In this document: positions 6,340-9,170 of the stretch, piece by piece
How positions within the stretch are numbered: position 1 is the stretch's first letter
Layout: the number at the start of each line of letters is the position of its first letter
Source: an uncultured Bacillota bacterium
GTDB taxonomy: Bacteria > Bacillota_I > Bacilli_A > RFN20 > CAG-826
NCBI GenBank assembly: GCA_946623775.1
Contig: CAMORJ010000059.1
Span: 1 to 9,170, forward strand
Direction: 5' to 3'
DNA length: 9,170 nucleotides
Translations under genes and position numbers: made by a program
The notes under the pieces: model-generated
The model's input: only the letters and a program-made list of their open reading frames with translations
The model's database searches: none
Told to the model about the DNA's origin: nothing

Positions 6340-9170
6340 ATGAAAAACAAAGTATTTTTGCCTCTAACCATTTCCATCGCCGCCCTCCTAGTCGGGGCGA
6401 CGGTCACCGCGAACGTCCTATGCTATGGGCGCTTCGATCCATTGCTAAGGGTTTTCCTAGGAACATCTCCTGACTCCACCGCCCAAATCGATGGAGTCGA
6501 CTCCCAGTACAACAAACCTGTCTGCGACTCGGTCGAAAGCCTTGTGGATGCGTCGCGCGATTTGGTCCGCCAAATCGCAAGCGAGGGCATCACGCTTATC
6601 AAAAACGAGGACCAGGTTCTGCCTTTGGCGAAGAACACGACCGTCTCGCTCTTCTCTATCTCAAGCGTCGACTTCGTCTATGGAGGCTCAGGCTCAGGCG
6701 CCTCTTCCGTAGAGCTATCCACCCCATTGAAGGAGGGGCTAGAAGCAAGCGGCCTCAAGGTGAATGAATCCTTATATAACTTCTACGCGAAAGGCGCAGG
6801 CGCGTCATACCGTCGCGGCGAAGGCGTCATCAACTTCGGTTGGGGCGGCGAGGATTGGTCAAAGAACGAATGCCCAATCGACCTCATCACCGCGGATTCC
6901 GGTCTAGTCAAATCCTTTGAGGGCACAACCCCGATCTATATCTTCTCCCGCACCGGCGGAGAAGGCGGCGACCTTGCGCGCGATATGGAAGGATATAAAG
7001 GCAAGAAAGGCGAGCATTACCTTGAGCCGAGCGAGCAAGAGCTCGGCGTCTTGTCTTACCTAAACGACCATTTCTCCAACGTCATCGTCCTGCTCAATTG
7101 CAACAACGCCTTCGAACTCGATTGGGTGAGCCGTTTCCCCAACGTCAAATCCATCCTCCACGTCCCTGGGCTTGGCAGGACCGGAACCTTAGGGTTAGGC
7201 GAAGTGCTGGTTGGGCAAAGCCTAAAAGGCGAGCAAATCTCCCCAAGCGGGCATCTCGTCGATACCTATGTATTCGACAATTTCTCCGCCCCGGCGACTC
7301 AGAACTTCGGCGATTTCGCTTATCAGGATTCCGAATACTATTACGTCGCCTATAACGAGGGCATCTACGTTGGCTACCGTTATTACGAGACCCGTTATTT
7401 CGACAAGATGATGGGCGCCTCCAATGTCGGCGACTTCGATTATGACAAAGTGGTTGCCTATCCCTTTGGCCATGGCGAATCCTACACCACCTTCTCCCGT
7501 TCCGCGGCGACCTATAGCCTAAACGGCGACCAATTAATCGCGAAGCAGACCATCACCAATACCGGAAGCCATTATGGCTCGGACGTGGTCCAGGCATATA
7601 TCTCCAAGCCCTATACCGATTACGATAAGGAAAACGGCATCGAGCAAGCCGCCGTCGAGCTTGTTGGCTTTGCCAAAACCAAGAACCTCGCGCCAAACGA
7701 AAGCGTCGAAGTCGAAATCGCAATCGACTTGGAAAGGATGAAGACTTTCGACGAAAAAGGCGCGGGCACCTACATCGTTGAGCCCGACGATTATCACTTC
7801 GTATTAGCTCCCAATGCGCACGAAGCCACCAAAGCGGTTTTGGCCCAAAAAGGCGTGGGCATGAGCGCTCTTAATACCTATGTCAGCCACCCGCTATCCT
7901 TTGACGATGAAACCTACTCCGTCGATTCCAAAACAGGAAGGGCAATCGAGAACCAGTTCGGCCATGGCGTCTATGATGGGCAAACCTTCTTAAGCAGATC
8001 CAATTGGTCCGTTATGGATAATAATGGCTTGATGTATGGGTCCGAAAGCGGCGTAGCCTCCGCCTCCAATGCCAGCCAAAAGCAAATCCAGACGCCGCTA
8101 TCCGCGTCCGAGAAGGCCAAACTCGATAGCCTCGATTCCCTCAACCCGAATCCCGACCATCAAGAGGTGGAAGCCATCCAGACCGATTCCGATTGCTATG
8201 TCACCAACCTCAGGGGCTTGAAGGTCACCGACGACGAATTCAGAAAGGCCATCTCCAAATTAAGCGGGGACGAAATCGGAACCATCATCACGAAGTCCGG
8301 TTACCAAATCCCCGGCGCGGATTCCATCTCCATGCCGCAGTCGGTCACCGATGATGGCCCTGCAGGATTGAACATCCTCCCCGACCACGATTCCGCTTTG
8401 CTCCCGAAGGACAATCGCTGCATGAGCTGGCCGACCGAGCTTGCCATCGCCTCCTCTTGGAACGTCAAACTCGCGGAGAAGATGGGCGACCTCATCGCCG
8501 ATGAAGGCATCTACGCCCACGTCGCCGGATGGTATGGCCCCGCCATGAACATCCACCGCACGCCGTTCTCCGGCCGCAACTTCGAATACTATTCCGAAGA
8601 CCCATTCCTATCTGGCGTCTTAGGCCAAGCCGCGGCGGCTGCCGCCGGCAGAAATGGTTTGCTTCCATTCATAAAGCACTTCGCATTGAACGATCAAGAA
8701 ACCCATCGCGACAGGAACGGTTTGATTACCTACGCGAACGAGCAATCCATCCGCGAAATCTACCTCTTGCCGTTTGAAATCTCGGTCAAGGCCCCAGAAG
8801 AGGAAGTCATCTCCTACAAAAAGAACGGGGACGTGTATCAGAAAACGATTACTAAACTCAATCCTGTCCGCGGCGTCATGACCTCTTATAACCGCATCGG
8901 CTCCGTCTGGGCGGGAGGCAACTACAACCTCATCACCAACGTCCTGCGCGGCGAATGGGGATACGAAGGAATGGTCCTCACCGACTGGAACGTCAATGGT
9001 TATATGGATGTTTATCAAATGCTAGAGGCTGGCGGAGACGCCAAGCTCGATACCGTCGGAGCATCCTTGTCGGTTGTCCGCGATGTCCAAAAGTCCATCC
9101 ACTGCAACCGCGCGATGGTCAACGTCCTCTACGCCGTCGCCAATTCGAATTCCGTCAACGGCTTTGCCCC
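6340..9170 (+). CDS. Membrane-anchored glycoside hydrolase family 3 enzyme, swapped domain order (partial, 3' end beyond right edge)
   Basis: The frame is open for 943 complete codons plus two bases. GH3 enzymes are retaining glycosidases, commonly beta-glucosidases or beta-xylosidases. Residues 5-28 form a signal anchor or signal peptide (VTA at 22-24 is a possible cleavage site), so the enzyme acts outside the membrane. The alpha/beta sandwich domain comes first (about 68-385): LVRQIASEGITLIKN (75-89), GGEGGD (206-211) with the likely acid/base Glu208, YVGYRYYETRY (343-353) and PFGHGESYTTF (375-385). A fibronectin III-like domain follows (about 386-495), then a linker. The TIM barrel is last: DDGPAGL (671-677, substrate-binding Asp), GRNFEYYSEDP (745-755), KHF (779-781), then VLTDW (879-883) with nucleophile Asp882. 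This reversed order is known in a GH3 subgroup. The substrate is not determinable. There is no recognisable Shine-Dalgarno; the start is chosen for the signal sequence. It is divergent from the esterase. Confidence 0.96.
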   Translation, partial: MKNKVFLPLTISIAALLVGATVTANVLCYGRFDPLLRVFLGTSPDSTAQIDGVDSQYNKPVCDSVESLVDASRDLVRQIASEGITLIKNEDQVLPLAKNTTVSLFSISSVDFVYGGSGSGASSVELSTPLKEGLEASGLKVNESLYNFYAKGAGASYRRGEGVINFGWGGEDWSKNECPIDLITADSGLVKSFEGTTPIYIFSRTGGEGGDLARDMEGYKGKKGEHYLEPSEQELGVLSYLNDHFSNVIVLLNCNNAFELDWVSRFPNVKSILHVPGLGRTGTLGLGEVLVGQSLKGEQISPSGHLVDTYVFDNFSAPATQNFGDFAYQDSEYYYVAYNEGIYVGYRYYETRYFDKMMGASNVGDFDYDKVVAYPFGHGESYTTFSRSAATYSLNGDQLIAKQTITNTGSHYGSDVVQAYISKPYTDYDKENGIEQAAVELVGFAKTKNLAPNESVEVEIAIDLERMKTFDEKGAGTYIVEPDDYHFVLAPNAHEATKAVLAQKGVGMSALNTYVSHPLSFDDETYSVDSKTGRAIENQFGHGVYDGQTFLSRSNWSVMDNNGLMYGSESGVASASNASQKQIQTPLSASEKAKLDSLDSLNPNPDHQEVEAIQTDSDCYVTNLRGLKVTDDEFRKAISKLSGDEIGTIITKSGYQIPGADSISMPQSVTDDGPAGLNILPDHDSALLPKDNRCMSWPTELAIASSWNVKLAEKMGDLIADEGIYAHVAGWYGPAMNIHRTPFSGRNFEYYSEDPFLSGVLGQAAAAAAGRNGLLPFIKHFALNDQETHRDRNGLITYANEQSIREIYLLPFEISVKAPEEEVISYKKNGDVYQKTITKLNPVRGVMTSYNRIGSVWAGGNYNLITNVLRGEWGYEGMVLTDWNVNGYMDVYQMLEAGGDAKLDTVGASLSVVRDVQKSIHCNRAMVNVLYAVANSNSVNGFA

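Noticed and set aside
7222..9018. Minus-strand open frames within the GH3 region
   Set aside because: The plus-strand frame is continuous with all GH3 catalytic motifs; the antisense frames lack domains and start signals.

Overview
The window looks like chromosomal DNA of an uncultured or gut/rumen-type Firmicutes (Bacillota) relative, possibly from the Erysipelotrichia/Mollicutes-like side. I infer this from a C69 dipeptidase of the Lactobacillus PepD type, a Cthe_2159-like carbohydrate-binding lipoprotein, a domain-swapped glycoside hydrolase family 3 (GH3) enzyme, exclusive use of TAA at all four visible stops, and moderately GC-rich coding DNA with sharply AT-rich gaps. The taxonomic guess is weak. 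I see no rRNA, tRNA, CRISPR, transposase or phage gene.

Layout. (1) 1-867, minus: a four-helix membrane protein with a charged cytoplasmic tail that ends in a Pro-Glu/Pro-Lys repeat and runs off the left edge. (2) 1048-1476, minus: RuvX/YqgF, apparently transcribed without a leader. (3) 1574-3040, plus: a C69 family dipeptidase divergent from ruvX, ending at a bidirectional hairpin terminator shared with the next gene. (4) 3110-5203, minus: a large lipoprotein with two parallel beta-helix blocks of the Cthe_2159 type. (5) 5331-6215, minus: an esterase-D-like alpha/beta hydrolase upstream of the lipoprotein on the same strand. (6) 6340-9170, plus: a membrane-anchored GH3 enzyme with its domains in swapped order, divergent from the esterase and cut by the right edge.

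The right two thirds (lipoprotein, esterase, GH3) can be read as a small carbohydrate-handling neighbourhood: a surface-tethered polysaccharide binder, a probable cytoplasmic esterase and a surface-anchored beta-glycosidase. That grouping is inference from gene content and adjacency; promoters appear separate and no transporter or regulator is visible. The left third is housekeeping (ruvX, dipeptidase) plus one unrecognised membrane protein. All gene-free gaps are shorter than 200 bases and are covered by the promoter, operator-like or terminator entries. I did not find a convincing new multi-gene system; the least explained item is the membrane protein at the left edge.
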